This document shows, piece after piece, positions 51,701 through 59,504 of a stretch of DNA of 64,000 bases. The notes beneath the pieces were generated by a model. It searched no databases and was not told where the DNA came from. It saw only the letters and a list, made by a program, of their open reading frames with translations. Within the stretch, counting starts at the first letter, position 1, and each line of letters begins with the position of its first letter. Source of the stretch: Rickettsia bellii RML369-C (GTDB lineage: Bacteria > Pseudomonadota > Alphaproteobacteria > Rickettsiales > Rickettsiaceae); NCBI RefSeq assembly GCF_000012385.1, contig NC_007940.1, positions 124,001 through 188,000 on the forward strand, in the 5' to 3' direction. A program made the position numbers and the translations under genes.

Positions 51701-51704
51701 CTAA
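45759..51704 (+). CDS. Sca-family autotransporter, fragment 4 (passenger, repeat linker, beta-barrel)
   Basis: 1981 codons from GTG 45759, but the same frame is open from 44904, so the start is artificial. Passenger repeats continue (GGILQFSGTNPNGYEL..., paralogous to 44958). About 49270-50650 is a Gly/Asn/Ser/Pro-rich linker with two kinds of tandem repeat. The last 285 residues (from GNVYGVWISPYYGKAVQKAL, about 50865) form the autotransporter beta-barrel, ending in the BAM signal LRLKLNF with terminal Phe. It lacks a signal peptide, so on its own it could not be exported. Close to OmpB/Sca3; I lean towards Sca3 without being sure. Confidence 0.85.
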   Translation: MYNVGIAAGNTVQSINFNGAGSIIMTDPILNPTAPITTSVAALQLGTVGVGVNYTGPTNLTVNSIAGTTDFAGQAGALILTDGGSLATVMSSKATAGLLAIAGSGTITGTVNNINQIQVNGIGGTTAEFQQNVSVASVLFGNGGTADFKGSLNTDPTGNINFGTNPNGGILQFSGTNPNGYELSSVIENGGNGTLNVFTNLTAIEPSIGTIKTIVIGQTSAPNTLTVDVTKGLLNLLQSPGSTVTFNNAASKLALTTSIDQQVTFNNSFPGIAGGGGIVVLDSQNGAILEIQSFSGTQTLGTSAAPLDQIYVTGNVGVIGTSTNKLDVRNVKNLTIAAGGIFADASPNITSALIPQIFIGDPSGPGVYALDAVNGNFPFAAPGLAFKNDSSVLKLMTSAATGITSTIQLTGDITPPNPNTAIVEINAKNAGSTLVIDGTSNGYSIGTLALPMSKIKFTGDGTIEVTAISTPAIEVSVSKLAIAEVDSDVFFTGPATLAGVQINGDIDFQGNAANVVLASDTANNLPALISGNIASTGTQNGTIEFMDDGTIGTVDSNGVSTNTITNIAMLKAGADNSTVTINSGGDMSIGEIQGTGTGNIYFTQTNPAITANINSTGGSPVNFFFNNGGSISGDTIGSENNPIGNITILDGTLKLGTSDNSVITFRNVYLGPKAIINFDTNKLNDTGAFILNYAGTVPNAFGIFAETPIEGGVKFDGDAPTVTSGTYGSVDSPLGVIQIDGGDVTFNTEVYVTNLNFTTTNAVTTTFNNDSQIGGVITTGNGIHTIALAGNTTIGNSDIGGPSNTLKTIQFIKDVTFTDNSPTSVCSTVTSNAPNQGTIVFTADNGFTDDLGDSTNSLKTVQFSSVEGTVKGDTYSENVSIDSGKSAIFSGYNSRSTSVPSSTVGGVTVPRSTPQFNYQTVVSSSDFQGTDNTTSAKFTNAALVQAPINNGNLTFEDDVWLQKPVTNVNTITFASQKNALISAGIGANNIVADQTTMVFVGDNATIPAQGNITGSNVTFDLGNNTVVYDGTATPTGNLVFNVLYDTTNAGKTANTNSGNIVLANGAVLDLSKVDSIQVVLTAQNNPNGIRLGSAYPLVSSKGGSIIPGAAAKLPFNVIANEKNFVRWVINDDSFILYTATADIIPTISRPSIAIHRIIHSNPNIIIPDIDIINPVIGGFTPATPGTGSVTGGVFTPVDPNIPGNNVVVTGNNPVIVNGGNTPSIGSGGNTPNGPVTGGSVIGGVYTPSNPSNSVVPSGPGTGGSTPSIGSGGNTPNGPVTGWSVIGGVYTPSNPSNSVVPSGPGTGGSTPSIGSGGNTPSIVSGGNTPSIRTGGNTPSIGSGGNTPNGPVTGGSVIGGVYTPSNPSNSVVPSGPGTGGSTPSIGSGGNTPSIGTGGSTGNNPYTPLVGTGGNTGNSPSNYNPSVGTGGNTGNSPSNYNPSVGAGGNTGNSPSNYNPSVGTGGNTGNSPSNYNPSVGTGGNTGNSPSNYNPSIGTGGNTGNNPSNYNPSVGTGGNTGNSPSNYNPASGGNVGATGNNAYGGNTGNSPSNYNYNSSAGSNGGVSNTGSSPNGYKSSTGSSYNGSATNGAVSVVPANNASGSTYQPSNNNGSASDISAIGSSRDNQVGAGGSGNGGSSNSGISRSNANDGFNAAKDNASMGNQEINKRMEAVKNADGTSPDAEEADSRKRGAAVGGGDCDDYNTGNVYGVWISPYYGKAVQKALSDGFSGYTAKSEGGSVGVDTVINDNIVLGAAYTRIDTKLRYKDSKSGNVTKVETNMGSVYGLYNFADNLFIEGITTYSRSRIKTNELRGTVDGTENAYGKYNSTSYSAQVVGGYNYLWKDSSLAPMAGLRFTRIKDSGYQEQGTTFQNLTIKKRQYNKVEGILGAEIKTTFYKDDFIIRPQAHAFINYDFSGKTPAIVAELNGINEPLPVQTPKATKMLYDLGAGVVVKKGNMEYGVHYGLNFAKKYHAQSGTLRLKLNF
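49421..49905 (+). repeat. 132-bp coding repeat, three copies
   Basis: A 44-residue unit (GGNTPNGPVTGGSVIGGVYT... then PSNPSNSVVPSGPGTGGSTP) occurs three times in the linker of the autotransporter, starting near 49421, 49553 and 49772. The third is separated from the second by a short block of TPSI-GGN repeats. The spacing of the first two is exactly 132 bases. Confidence 0.75.
49977..50410 (+). repeat. 51-bp coding tandem repeat
   Basis: A 17-residue unit VGTGGNTGNSPSNYNPS is repeated seven times, followed by a degenerate eighth. Copies differ mostly at third codon positions, so they are not all recent. This length-variable linker leads to the beta-barrel. Confidence 0.8.
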
Positions 51705-51722
51705 AAAACTAACCTAAAATAG

Positions 51723-51757
51723 GTAAAGGATAAGATTTTTCAGATCTTATCCTTTAC
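51723..51757. terminator. Bidirectional terminator between the autotransporter and ankyrin genes
   Basis: GTAAAGGATAAGAT and its exact complement around the loop TTTTCAG, located between two convergent genes 19 bp past the autotransporter stop and 6 bp before the ankyrin stop. Confidence 0.8.
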
Positions 51758-51762
51758 TTATT

Positions 51763-52971
51763 CTAAACGTAATATCCTGCTGAACTATTTTCTGCAAGCA
51801 ACTCTATTACATCATCATGTCCATAATATTCGGCTAGCTTTAAAGGAGTTTGTCCTAAATAATCGGGTGTAAAATAATCAGCTTTTTTGGTTTGTAGTAA
51901 TTTTATAGCAGGTATATGGTGACTATTTACAGCCCAATGCATAAGAGTAGAGCCTGATTTATCACAAGCATTAATATCAATACCAGCATTATCAATTAAG
52001 AACTCTATTAAATCTTTTCCCGCTCCCGCTTTGATTGCATGATGTAAAGAGGTGCGTCCAAGCAAGTCTTTAGTCCCAAGCTTAACTCCTTTATCATGTA
52101 ATGCTTTTACTAAATCTAGATCATTAGCATAGGTGGCTTTAATTAAAAGCTTCTGCCCAATTGTATTATCAATTTTAGTACAATCTGACTTCTCAATTAA
52201 AGTTTTAGCTAATTTTGTAATATTTATCTTCTTATCGTGGATTTGAACTATTTTCTCTAGTAGTGTTTGTTTAGAGTTTAAGAATTTATTAGTTAAATAC
52301 TCAATCAAGCTTATACTTCTAGAATCAATAGCAAGATTGAAGATTTGATATCCAAGATCGCTTTTAATGTCAAATTTAGCTCCTTTGCTAATTAATGTCT
52401 TAATTGATGAGATATTTTTAGATTCTACAGCAAGCTCTAATGGCGTTTTGTTATTATTATGATTTCTATCAAAGAAAAAATTTTATATCTGCTCATTACC
52501 AACTTTTTCTGCCCAATTTTGTAAAGTTAAACCATATTTATCATGTTCATTAAATTTAGTATTCTCATATAAATATTTTACTATATCTAAATTACCGACT
52601 TTGATGGCTAAATGAATAGCAGACCAACCATACATATTGTTAGGAGCAACTACGCCACCATTTTGAACTAGAAACTGTACTATTTCTAAATTATCACCGA
52701 GTATTGCTAGCTCTAAAGCAGTTCTACCTTTAGCATCTTTAATATTAATATTATGCTTGTTACATACACTTTGTACTAACTTTATATTTTTATATCCTAC
52801 TGCTAAATGCAAATCTGTCCATTTTTCAGAATCTATAATTTGTGGGGGTATTAAAGATTCAAAAAACTTTCTTACAGGAGTTTTAGGAATATAGATATAT
52901 TTTGGTCTTAAATAGCTAGTATCTGGGCAATATTTGTGTCTGTAGTAAGCTGTAGTCATAGTTATTTCCAT
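51763..52971 (-). pseudogene. Ankyrin-repeat protein split by a single TAA
   Basis: Reading from ATG 52971, ankyrin repeats (WTDLHLAVGYKNIKLVQSVCNKHNINIKDAKGRTALELAILGDN..., GWSAIHLAIKVGNLDIVKYL) run to TAA at 52483-52485. The same frame then continues without another stop to 51763 through NNKTPLELAVESKNISSIKTLISKGAKFD, GRTSLHHAIKAGAGKDLIEFL, STLMHWAVNSHHIPAIKLL and GQTPLKLAEYYGHDDVIELL. So one nonsense codon splits a 402-codon gene with about nine repeats. The second ORF would need a TTG start at 52308. Ankyrin proteins of Rickettsia are often host-directed; here function is doubtful. Confidence 0.85.
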
Positions 52972-53265
52972 TAGTTAATATATTTCGGGCGTGATTATTA
53001 AAATATATTAATGATAATGTCAATGAAAAACGTTATTGTACTAAGGCTAAATGATGTTGATAGGTAGAATAAAAATCTTCTCAATATAATCTTGTGTGCT
53101 TAAGCTTAAATACCATAGAAGACAGTAAAAAATATTAAAATTTTCAATATTTTTATTTATTTTTTAGTATGGTTTTAGTAATATTAAGACAATTTATGAT
53201 TTAATGAGTAAAACCTCTTGTGGGTAGCATTATTGTACATATTAATTTTTTTATAGGATTATCTT

Positions 53266-53577
53266 ATGTATTGGTTACTTCTTATTCTAGCAGGATTATT
53301 TGAAATAGCATTTGTTATTTCATTAAGATATTCAGATGGTTTGACAAAACTAAAACCTACAGTTGCCTTTATTTTTTTTGGAGCTTTAAGCTTTACCTGT
53401 CTTGCTAAAACCTTGGGTAAGATCCCAATGGGTACTGCATATGCCGTATGGACAGGTATAGGTGCGGCAGGTACAGTTATATTAGGTATACTTGTTTTCA
53501 ATGAACCGGTATCTATATTACGCTTATTTTTTGTTACTACCTTAATAGTATCTATAATCGGACTTAAATTTTCTTAA
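53266..53577 (+). CDS. SMR-family guanidinium exporter Gdx/SugE
   Basis: Four-helix small multidrug-resistance family transporter, 103 residues, working as an antiparallel dimer driven by protons. The Gdx subtype is indicated by GTAYAVWTGIGAAGTVILGILVFNE and by LILAGLFEIAF with the essential Glu (residue 13). Its closest described relatives export guanidinium and some quaternary ammonium ions. Ribosome site: TATAGGATTATCTT before ATG. The 294 bp in front (52972-53265) are AT-rich; I looked for a guanidine riboswitch and found no convincing motif. Convergent with the sulfatase-fold gene. Confidence 0.9.
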   Translation: MYWLLLILAGLFEIAFVISLRYSDGLTKLKPTVAFIFFGALSFTCLAKTLGKIPMGTAYAVWTGIGAAGTVILGILVFNEPVSILRLFFVTTLIVSIIGLKFS

Positions 53578-53606
53578 AAATAATTATAACTTAATACCAT
53601 TATTTT

Positions 53607-55472
53607 TTATTCAACTAATTTACCTTGTACGTAAAAATCGTATGCGGTTTGGTAAAAGCTAATAGCTTCCTCGGTAAGGTTAATAGAGTTTGGTATCTCT
53701 TCTTTTTCTTCTCCTAATAATATATAGGTTTTTGGCTGTAGTTTAGGGCTTAAAATTACTAGCTTATCGTCTTTTAAAAAGCCTAGTAACTGATAAGTGC
53801 TTATGAAAGCTCTATTTGCTGGATTATTTATTATATCCTGCCCCCATAATTTGCTTTTATATTCAAAGCCAAGCAAACCGAAAATCGTTGGGGCTATATC
53901 TATTTGACTTGCTAGATTATCTATTTTTTTCGGCTTTAATATTTGTGGTGCATAGATAATTAGTGGTATATGATATTTCTCTACAGGTAGCTCCGTTTTA
54001 CCAGCACTTGAAGCACAATGATCGGCAGTAATAACAAAGATAGTATTATTAAACCATTCTTTCGTTTTAGCAGTTTCTAAGAACTTATTTATTGCATAAT
54101 CGGTATATTTAACTGCTGCATTACGTCCACCACCTGATGGTAGATCAATCCTATTCTCAGGGAAAGTATAAGGTCGGTGGTTTGAGGTAGTCATAATTAA
54201 CGAGAAAAACGGCTTACCATCTTTATAATCTGTATCAGCTTGCTCTATTGCCTTGTTTAGAATATCCTCGTCTGCTACTCCCCATACATTTGCAAAGCTT
54301 ATCTCTGAAGCTGTTAAGTTACCTCGGTCTATTATATTATAGTGATTACCGCCGAAATAATTACGTAAATTATCAAAATAGCTATAACCACCAAATATAA
54401 AGTTAGTGTTATATCCTTGATTCCTAAACACAGTGCCGATATTAAATAAATTCTGGTTATCAGGTCTACGCACGATTGATGAACCTGGAGTTGGTGGAAT
54501 CGATAAAGTAATAGCTTCAAGTCCCCGCACTGTCCTTGTACCGGTAGCATAAATATTAGTGAAGAACATACCTTTATTTGTTAATTCATCCAAGTAAGGC
54601 GTAATATTATCACTATTACCAAAGCTTTGCATGAATTTGGCACTTAAGCTTTCTACTGTAATAAAGATTACATTATATTTTTGCTTATTCGAATTTTTAG
54701 AGATAATAATACGCTCGATAGATTCATTATCTACAAATTTATCACTATTATTTTGTAATCTATCACGTACTATGCTTAAAGCCTGCTTACTATCTATAGT
54801 GGGATAGAAGCTATTATAATTTAGACTGTTATTAAGATAAGCGGAAAAAATCTCATATGGACCGTTTTTAGCAAGCTCTTCTGCATATTTATTAGAATGG
54901 AAATTTAGCTTTTCAGGGCTATAAAATTTAAAGGCAATAAAACTAGTTGCAGCTAGAATAATTGCTGAAGCTAAACAGCATTTTCTATTTATATTATATA
55001 CTGCATCAATAACAGCTTTTCGCAAGATATAGGTAGTAATAGCACTAACTATCAGAATTCCGCTAATGATCTCTATATAGGGCATAGATTCTTTAACTGT
55101 GCCGATAATTTCATGAGTATATACTAGATAATCAACGGCAATAAAATTAAAGCGAGTACCAAACTCATCCCAAAAAGTAAGTTCAGCTGCTGTAATAAAG
55201 ATTAGTGAGGCGATAAAACCGCAGTAAAATAAGTAACAAAGCGGCGTGTAGACTAGCCTAAACCTTGATAATGCTAAGTTTCCCAGCAATATTAAAACTA
55301 ACATTATAGGCAGGAAATAAGCCGCAGAAATGAGATCATTAATTAAACCAAAAATAAACACTAATGGCACTTCTATAAGCGAAACTTGTTTATAGAACAA
55401 TGCATATGTGCATAAAGCTATTCTAGTGATTGTTTGAAATATTAAGTAAGTCTTAGCAGTTAGTAATTTCAT
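53607..55472 (-). CDS. LtaS/OpgB-like membrane sulfatase-fold transferase
   Basis: Alkaline-phosphatase superfamily enzyme anchored by five N-terminal membrane helices (within residues 5-170) with an extracytoplasmic catalytic domain from about 265. Motifs: VIFITVESLSAKFMQSFGN (metal Glu), ATGTRTVRGLEAITLSIPPTPG (nucleophilic Thr), TSNHRPYTFP (His) and TADHCASSAGK (Asp-His metal ligands). This pattern is typical of phosphoglycerol or phosphoethanolamine transferases; in Gram-negatives the OpgB/MdoB group modifies glucans. 621 residues. The exact acceptor in Rickettsia is unknown. It is not clearly in an operon. Confidence 0.88.
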   Translation of the reverse strand: MKLLTAKTYLIFQTITRIALCTYALFYKQVSLIEVPLVFIFGLINDLISAAYFLPIMLVLILLGNLALSRFRLVYTPLCYLFYCGFIASLIFITAAELTFWDEFGTRFNFIAVDYLVYTHEIIGTVKESMPYIEIISGILIVSAITTYILRKAVIDAVYNINRKCCLASAIILAATSFIAFKFYSPEKLNFHSNKYAEELAKNGPYEIFSAYLNNSLNYNSFYPTIDSKQALSIVRDRLQNNSDKFVDNESIERIIISKNSNKQKYNVIFITVESLSAKFMQSFGNSDNITPYLDELTNKGMFFTNIYATGTRTVRGLEAITLSIPPTPGSSIVRRPDNQNLFNIGTVFRNQGYNTNFIFGGYSYFDNLRNYFGGNHYNIIDRGNLTASEISFANVWGVADEDILNKAIEQADTDYKDGKPFFSLIMTTSNHRPYTFPENRIDLPSGGGRNAAVKYTDYAINKFLETAKTKEWFNNTIFVITADHCASSAGKTELPVEKYHIPLIIYAPQILKPKKIDNLASQIDIAPTIFGLLGFEYKSKLWGQDIINNPANRAFISTYQLLGFLKDDKLVILSPKLQPKTYILLGEEKEEIPNSINLTEEAISFYQTAYDFYVQGKLVE

Positions 55473-55554
55473 TGGTATCTATGATTATTTAGTAGGTCAT
55501 TTTTATTTTTCGGTGTCATCCTGTGGCGGTATTGTTGTGTGAATAACTTCCCCC

Positions 55555-55652
55555 TGTCATCCCGTGATTTATTCACGGGATCCAGTTAAAAATACTAATA
55601 AAATTAGTATTTTTTATTATTTTCTGGATACCGTGGACAAGCCACGGTATGA
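55555..55652. repeat. B-type palindromic repeat
   Basis: GTCATCCCGTGATTTATTCA ... CTGGATACCGTGGACAAGCC ACGGTATGAC. The end CCACGGTATGACCCCG is the same kind of site as the IS110 target at 58250, here uninterrupted. Confidence 0.8.
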
Positions 55653-55729
55653 CCCCGAGGGTGCTTTTGAATTTACGCAACAAAGCCGCCACGGGATGAC
55701 AAATATTTAAGCTTTGGCATGACACTCTT

Positions 55730-57979
55730 TTATCTCTCCGGTAATAATATCTCTCTTTTACCTGTATGATTCGGTGGGGATACTATCCCTTCTTTTTCCA
55801 TTTTCTCAACTAAATTCGCAGCTTTGTTATAACCGATTCTAAGCGATCTTTGAATATAGCTAATAGAAGATTTTCGCTCATCACGTACTATCTGCACAGC
55901 TTTTTTATAAAGTACTTCATCTGATGTTCCATCACCGATATCAATACTACTATCATCTTCATCAGACTGCTCTGTTACAGCGGATATATATTCTGGCGTG
56001 CCTGTTTCTTTTAGGTATTCCGTAATTTGCTCGATCTCAGATTCGTTAACGAAAGGTCCATGTACCCTAGTAATTTTAGAGGTATTACCCATAAATAGCA
56101 TATCACCCATACCAAGTAACTGCTCTGAACCCTGTTCACCTAAGATAGTGCGGCTATCGATTTTAGAAGTAACCTTAAAGCTGATACGGCTTGGGAAGTT
56201 AGCCTTGATTACACCAGTAATAACGTCAACAGATGGTCTTTGCGTTGCCATAATAATATGAATACCGGCTGCTCTTGCCATTTGTGCTAAACGCTGTATC
56301 AACATCTCGATATCTTTACCGGCAACTAGCATTAAATCAGCCATCTCATCAACGATCACCGCTATAAAGGGTAGTTTTTCCATATTCATTGCCACAGTTT
56401 CATAGATGGGTCTGCCGGTTTCAGGATCAAAGCCTGTTTGAATTGACTTCTCAATTATTCTTCCCTCTTTAACCGCTTCCTGAATCTTAGTATTATAGCC
56501 GGCGATATTCTTAACACCGATATTGCTCATCATTCTATAGCGGTTTTCCATTTCTTTGACTGCCCATTTTAGTGCCACCACTGCTTTAGCCGGTTCAGTT
56601 ACAACGGGCGTTAATAAATGCGGTATCCCGTCATAAGCTGATAGCTCAAGCATTTTCGGGTCAATCATGATAAAGCGGCACTCTTCAGGGGTATAGCGAT
56701 ATAACAGCGAAACGATCATAGCGTTAATCCCTACCGATTTACCTGAACCAGTTGTTCCTGCAACAAGCAAGTGCGGCATTTTGGCAAGATCGGCAATAAG
56801 CGGTTTGCCCGCTAAATCTTTACCTAAAACTAAAGGCAATAAAGTAGATGTATCTTGATATTCCGGCGTTTCTATTAACTCTTTTAAGCAAAAGAATTCT
56901 CGCTGCTTATTAGGTAGCTCAATACCAAGCACATTTTTGCCTGGTACTACTGCAATCCTTGTTGATAAGGCTGAGAGTGAGCGGGCTATATCGTCGGATA
57001 ACCCTACTACTCTTGAGGTTTTAGTGCCTGCTGCCGGCTCAAACTCATATAAAGTTACTACCGGACCTTGGCCTATATTAATTATTTGTCCTTTCACACC
57101 AAAATCATTTAGTACAGTCAACAGCTCTTCGGCTTTTTGTTTCAATTCTGACGATGAAGCACCTTTTATATGATGATTTTCAGGGTTACGAAGTAACGAA
57201 ATTGGCGGCAGTGCTGTTGCGTCATTTTGGGATATTTTAGGAACAGTAGGTTTATTAAAGAATTTTATTGGATTTACAGGTGCTGGTTTAGCCATAATAG
57301 GCTTTGGCTCTTCTGTAAATCTTATTTTTTCGTTTACCGGTTTTGTATAAGAAGGGGTAATCTTTATTTTATTATTTGCTTTACCAGAAAATAATTTTGG
57401 CAAAGTTAATTGTGAAAATAGATTATAGAAAAAAGTTTGTATTTTATATGCTAAGAATTTACCTAATTTAATGATAAAGCTGCTTAAAGAAGTAAATTTA
57501 ATTTCAAATAAAACAACAAATATAATAAATGTAAAAAATACTAATAATAAATGAAGTTGATTTGTGAATTGTTTAAGAAAATGAAAAATAATTATACCAG
57601 CTGCTCCGCCACCATTAGAGGGTACAAATTCTAAATCAAAATTAGATAGTAAAGCTGCGGTACTGAAAAGAGCAAGTAGCATTACCGATATACGGATAAA
57701 GGATTTGCGATATTTCTGTTGCCAGCAATTCTTCCCCCAAATAAAACAAGAAAGCGGTATTATAAAAGCTGCAACCCCAAAAAATTGATATAAAAAATCA
57801 GATAGATAAGAACCAAAAATCCCTAATAAATTATTAGTATATCCAGTTGTTGCCGAATTAAAAGACGGGTCATCAAGCTTATATGATACAAGCATAGAAA
57901 TAGTAGCAAGACCGATTATTCCTAAAATAACAGCTTGTACTTTACTATTTGAAAGAAATTTGTTTACGTAGTATAGCAT
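55730..57979 (-). CDS. ftsK: DNA translocase FtsK
   Basis: Septal double-stranded DNA pump that resolves chromosome dimers at division. Four to five N-terminal membrane helices (residues 15-175), a short Pro/Lys-rich linker (175-260), and the RecA-type motor with Walker [14 protein letters not shown] and Walker [13 protein letters not shown]. The C-terminal gamma winged helix ([40 protein letters not shown]) reads KOPS-like sites. 749 residues; the short linker is usual for Rickettsiales. It lies alone between repeat regions on the minus strand. Confidence 0.96.
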   Translation of the reverse strand: MLYYVNKFLSNSKVQAVILGIIGLATISMLVSYKLDDPSFNSATTGYTNNLLGIFGSYLSDFLYQFFGVAAFIIPLSCFIWGKNCWQQKYRKSFIRISVMLLALFSTAALLSNFDLEFVPSNGGGAAGIIIFHFLKQFTNQLHLLLVFFTFIIFVVLFEIKFTSLSSFIIKLGKFLAYKIQTFFYNLFSQLTLPKLFSGKANNKIKITPSYTKPVNEKIRFTEEPKPIMAKPAPVNPIKFFNKPTVPKISQNDATALPPISLLRNPENHHIKGASSSELKQKAEELLTVLNDFGVKGQIINIGQGPVVTLYEFEPAAGTKTSRVVGLSDDIARSLSALSTRIAVVPGKNVLGIELPNKQREFFCLKELIETPEYQDTSTLLPLVLGKDLAGKPLIADLAKMPHLLVAGTTGSGKSVGINAMIVSLLYRYTPEECRFIMIDPKMLELSAYDGIPHLLTPVVTEPAKAVVALKWAVKEMENRYRMMSNIGVKNIAGYNTKIQEAVKEGRIIEKSIQTGFDPETGRPIYETVAMNMEKLPFIAVIVDEMADLMLVAGKDIEMLIQRLAQMARAAGIHIIMATQRPSVDVITGVIKANFPSRISFKVTSKIDSRTILGEQGSEQLLGMGDMLFMGNTSKITRVHGPFVNESEIEQITEYLKETGTPEYISAVTEQSDEDDSSIDIGDGTSDEVLYKKAVQIVRDERKSSISYIQRSLRIGYNKAANLVEKMEKEGIVSPPNHTGKREILLPER

Positions 57980-58083
57980 TAGTTATTGATAAAAATTTAC
58001 TATAACATACTATTTTGAAGTAAATTAAACAAGAAAATTTACACCTTGCGGAAAAATGTTATACTTAAACTCTATAAAAGGAC

Positions 58084-58122
58084 ATGTATTATTTTTATGA
58101 TTTAAAAGAGTGTGCGATGTCA
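58084..58122 (+). pseudogene. Possible 5' remnant of a DUF2442 gene
   Basis: ATG at 58084 reads MYYFYDLKECAM, then the frame enters a B-type repeat and stops. The 3' part of a DUF2442 gene lies beyond the IS110 element at 59505-59627. The start resembles DUF2442 N-termini, but the middle of the gene is missing. This join is inference. Confidence 0.35.
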
Positions 58123-58159
58123 TTCTCGTGTGGCATTGTTGCATGGATCATTTCCCCCT

Positions 58160-58253
58160 GTCACCCCGTGATTTATTCACGGGATCCAGCTAAAAAATAC
58201 TAATAAAATTAGTATTATTTATTATTTTCTGGATCTAGTTAGCAAGCCACGGC
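58160..58253. repeat. B-type repeat interrupted by the IS110 element
   Basis: GTCACCCCGTGATTTATTCA ... CTGGATCTAGTTAGCAAGCC ACGGC then AT (core). Its right end GACACCGAAGATAC continues after the element at 59463. Confidence 0.75.
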
Positions 58254-58255
58254 AT

Positions 58256-59460
58256 TGTAAGAAAAGAAAGTGATATAATATAAGTTATAAATGTAATATA
58301 AACATTTATAAGAGAGTGTTAATACCCTATATAATGATATAGGGTATTAAGCGGGCATAAGCGACCGTCACGGTATAGTAGGTTTTATACGACCGGAGTC
58401 ATCAAGGTACTATAGCCCGACTCTCGAGAAGTTTGAATAGTTGGAAGGGATGCGATAAGCACGCCCGATTACAATCCTAAACAATATAAAATCTCGAGGT
58501 ACATATGATAAAATATCACAAACATATAGGAATTGATATAGGAAAATATAATTTTGTAGTAGGAATAGAGGGCATAAAAGATACAAAAGAATATGAGAAT
58601 ACAAGTTTCGGTATATTTGAATTTATTAATGATAATAAGGATATTTTAGCAAACTCTCTAACTGTAGTTGAAACAACAGGCGGATATGAACTAGAGTTAT
58701 TGTATAGCTTATGTGAAAGAGGTTATGTAGTACATAGAGCAGATGCAAGAAAGGTAAAGAATTTTATCAGATCATATGGTAATAGTGCAAAAACAGATAA
58801 GTTAGATGCTAAAGCATTAGGATTATATGGTAAGGAGCGAGCAGATAAGCTTGAAGTATTTAAGCCTGAATCAAAACAAAATATACAATTATTTCGGTTA
58901 GTACAAAGACGGAATGATTTAAAGCAAATGTTAGTTGCCGAAAAGAATAGATTACAACAAGCAAATACAGATAAGTTTGTTAAAAATAGCTGTATAAATA
59001 TGATAGATGTTTTAAGTAATCAAATTACAGAGATTACTAATCAGGTAGAAGTGATTATATCATCAGATCAGCTGTTAAAAGCAAAGCATGAGATATTGAA
59101 AGAGATAAATGGCATTGGTAATATAGTTGCTTTTGAGTTATTAATATTATTACCGGAGTTAGGGAAGTTAACAAGACGGCAGATTGCTTCTCTTGCAGGG
59201 CTTGCTCCAAAAGCTAATGATAGTGGTAAATATCAAGGATATAGAAAGGTAGGACATGGTAGAGCAGGAGTCAAGCCTATACTATTCCTTGCTGCTATGT
59301 CAGCCCGTAATAGCAAGACTTCTGGTTTAAGACTCTTTTATGAGCGACTCATTAACAATGGTAAAAAGAAAATGGTCGCTCTTACCGCTTTAATGCGTAA
59401 AATTATTGTCATCGCTAATGCTAAATTAAAATCTCTTCTTTTTAATTTAAAACATAGTTG
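58256..59460 (+). mobile_element. Complete IS110-family insertion sequence (ISRpe1-like)
   Basis: The left end TGTAAGAAAAG follows CACGGC-AT and the right end ATAGTTG precedes AT-GACACCG, so the element is flanked by the dinucleotide AT (58254-58255 and 59461-59462). Both flanks belong to one B-type repeat. About 1.2 kb, with a 249-bp 5' non-coding part and almost no 3' non-coding part, as in the IS110 group with guide RNA upstream of the transposase. No terminal inverted repeats, as expected for the family. Confidence 0.85.
58319..58498 (+). ncRNA. Predicted IS110 bridge RNA
   Basis: Three hairpin units: a perfect 14-bp stem TTAATACCCTATAT (58319-58350); a target-loop unit closed by CGGGC/GCCCG (58352-58356, 58415-58419) and TATAGTA/TACTATA; and a donor-loop unit closed by CTCGAGA/TCTCGAG (58423-58429, 58492-58498). 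Target loop: GTCACGGTAT (58367-58376) resembles the left flank and CGGAGTCAT (58394-58402) is complementary, with one mismatch, to the right flank. Donor loop: ATAGTTG (58437-58443) equals the right end of the element and TTACAAT (58469-58475) is the complement of core plus left end. The layout is that of known bridge RNAs. Confidence 0.8.
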
Positions 59461-59461
59461 A
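58505..59461 (+). CDS. IS110-family (DEDD) transposase
   Basis: 318-residue recombinase of the IS110 type. The N-terminal RuvC-like DEDD domain has HIGIDIGKYNFVVGI (Asp), VVETTGGYE (Glu), and ADARKVKNF with KTDKLDAKAL (Asp, Asp). The C-terminal Tnp20 domain has ASLAGLAPKANDSGKYQGYRKVGHGRAGVKPILFLAAM, including the Ser of the SG motif. All expected catalytic residues are present, so it may be active. The ATG is 6 bases after the last bridge-RNA helix. The stop TGA takes its final A from the core dinucleotide at the junction with the target (59461). Very similar in kind to ISRpe1 of tick-borne Rickettsia, from memory. Confidence 0.93.
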   Translation: MIKYHKHIGIDIGKYNFVVGIEGIKDTKEYENTSFGIFEFINDNKDILANSLTVVETTGGYELELLYSLCERGYVVHRADARKVKNFIRSYGNSAKTDKLDAKALGLYGKERADKLEVFKPESKQNIQLFRLVQRRNDLKQMLVAEKNRLQQANTDKFVKNSCINMIDVLSNQITEITNQVEVIISSDQLLKAKHEILKEINGIGNIVAFELLILLPELGKLTRRQIASLAGLAPKANDSGKYQGYRKVGHGRAGVKPILFLAAMSARNSKTSGLRLFYERLINNGKKKMVALTALMRKIIVIANAKLKSLLFNLKHS

Positions 59462-59504
59462 TGACACCGAAGATACTTTTCGATCCACACAGGCAAAGCC
59501 ACCT

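Noticed and set aside
52972..53265. Guanidine riboswitch before the Gdx/SugE gene
   Set aside because: I looked for the ACGG-loop hairpins or ykkC-like core and found only AT-rich sequence.
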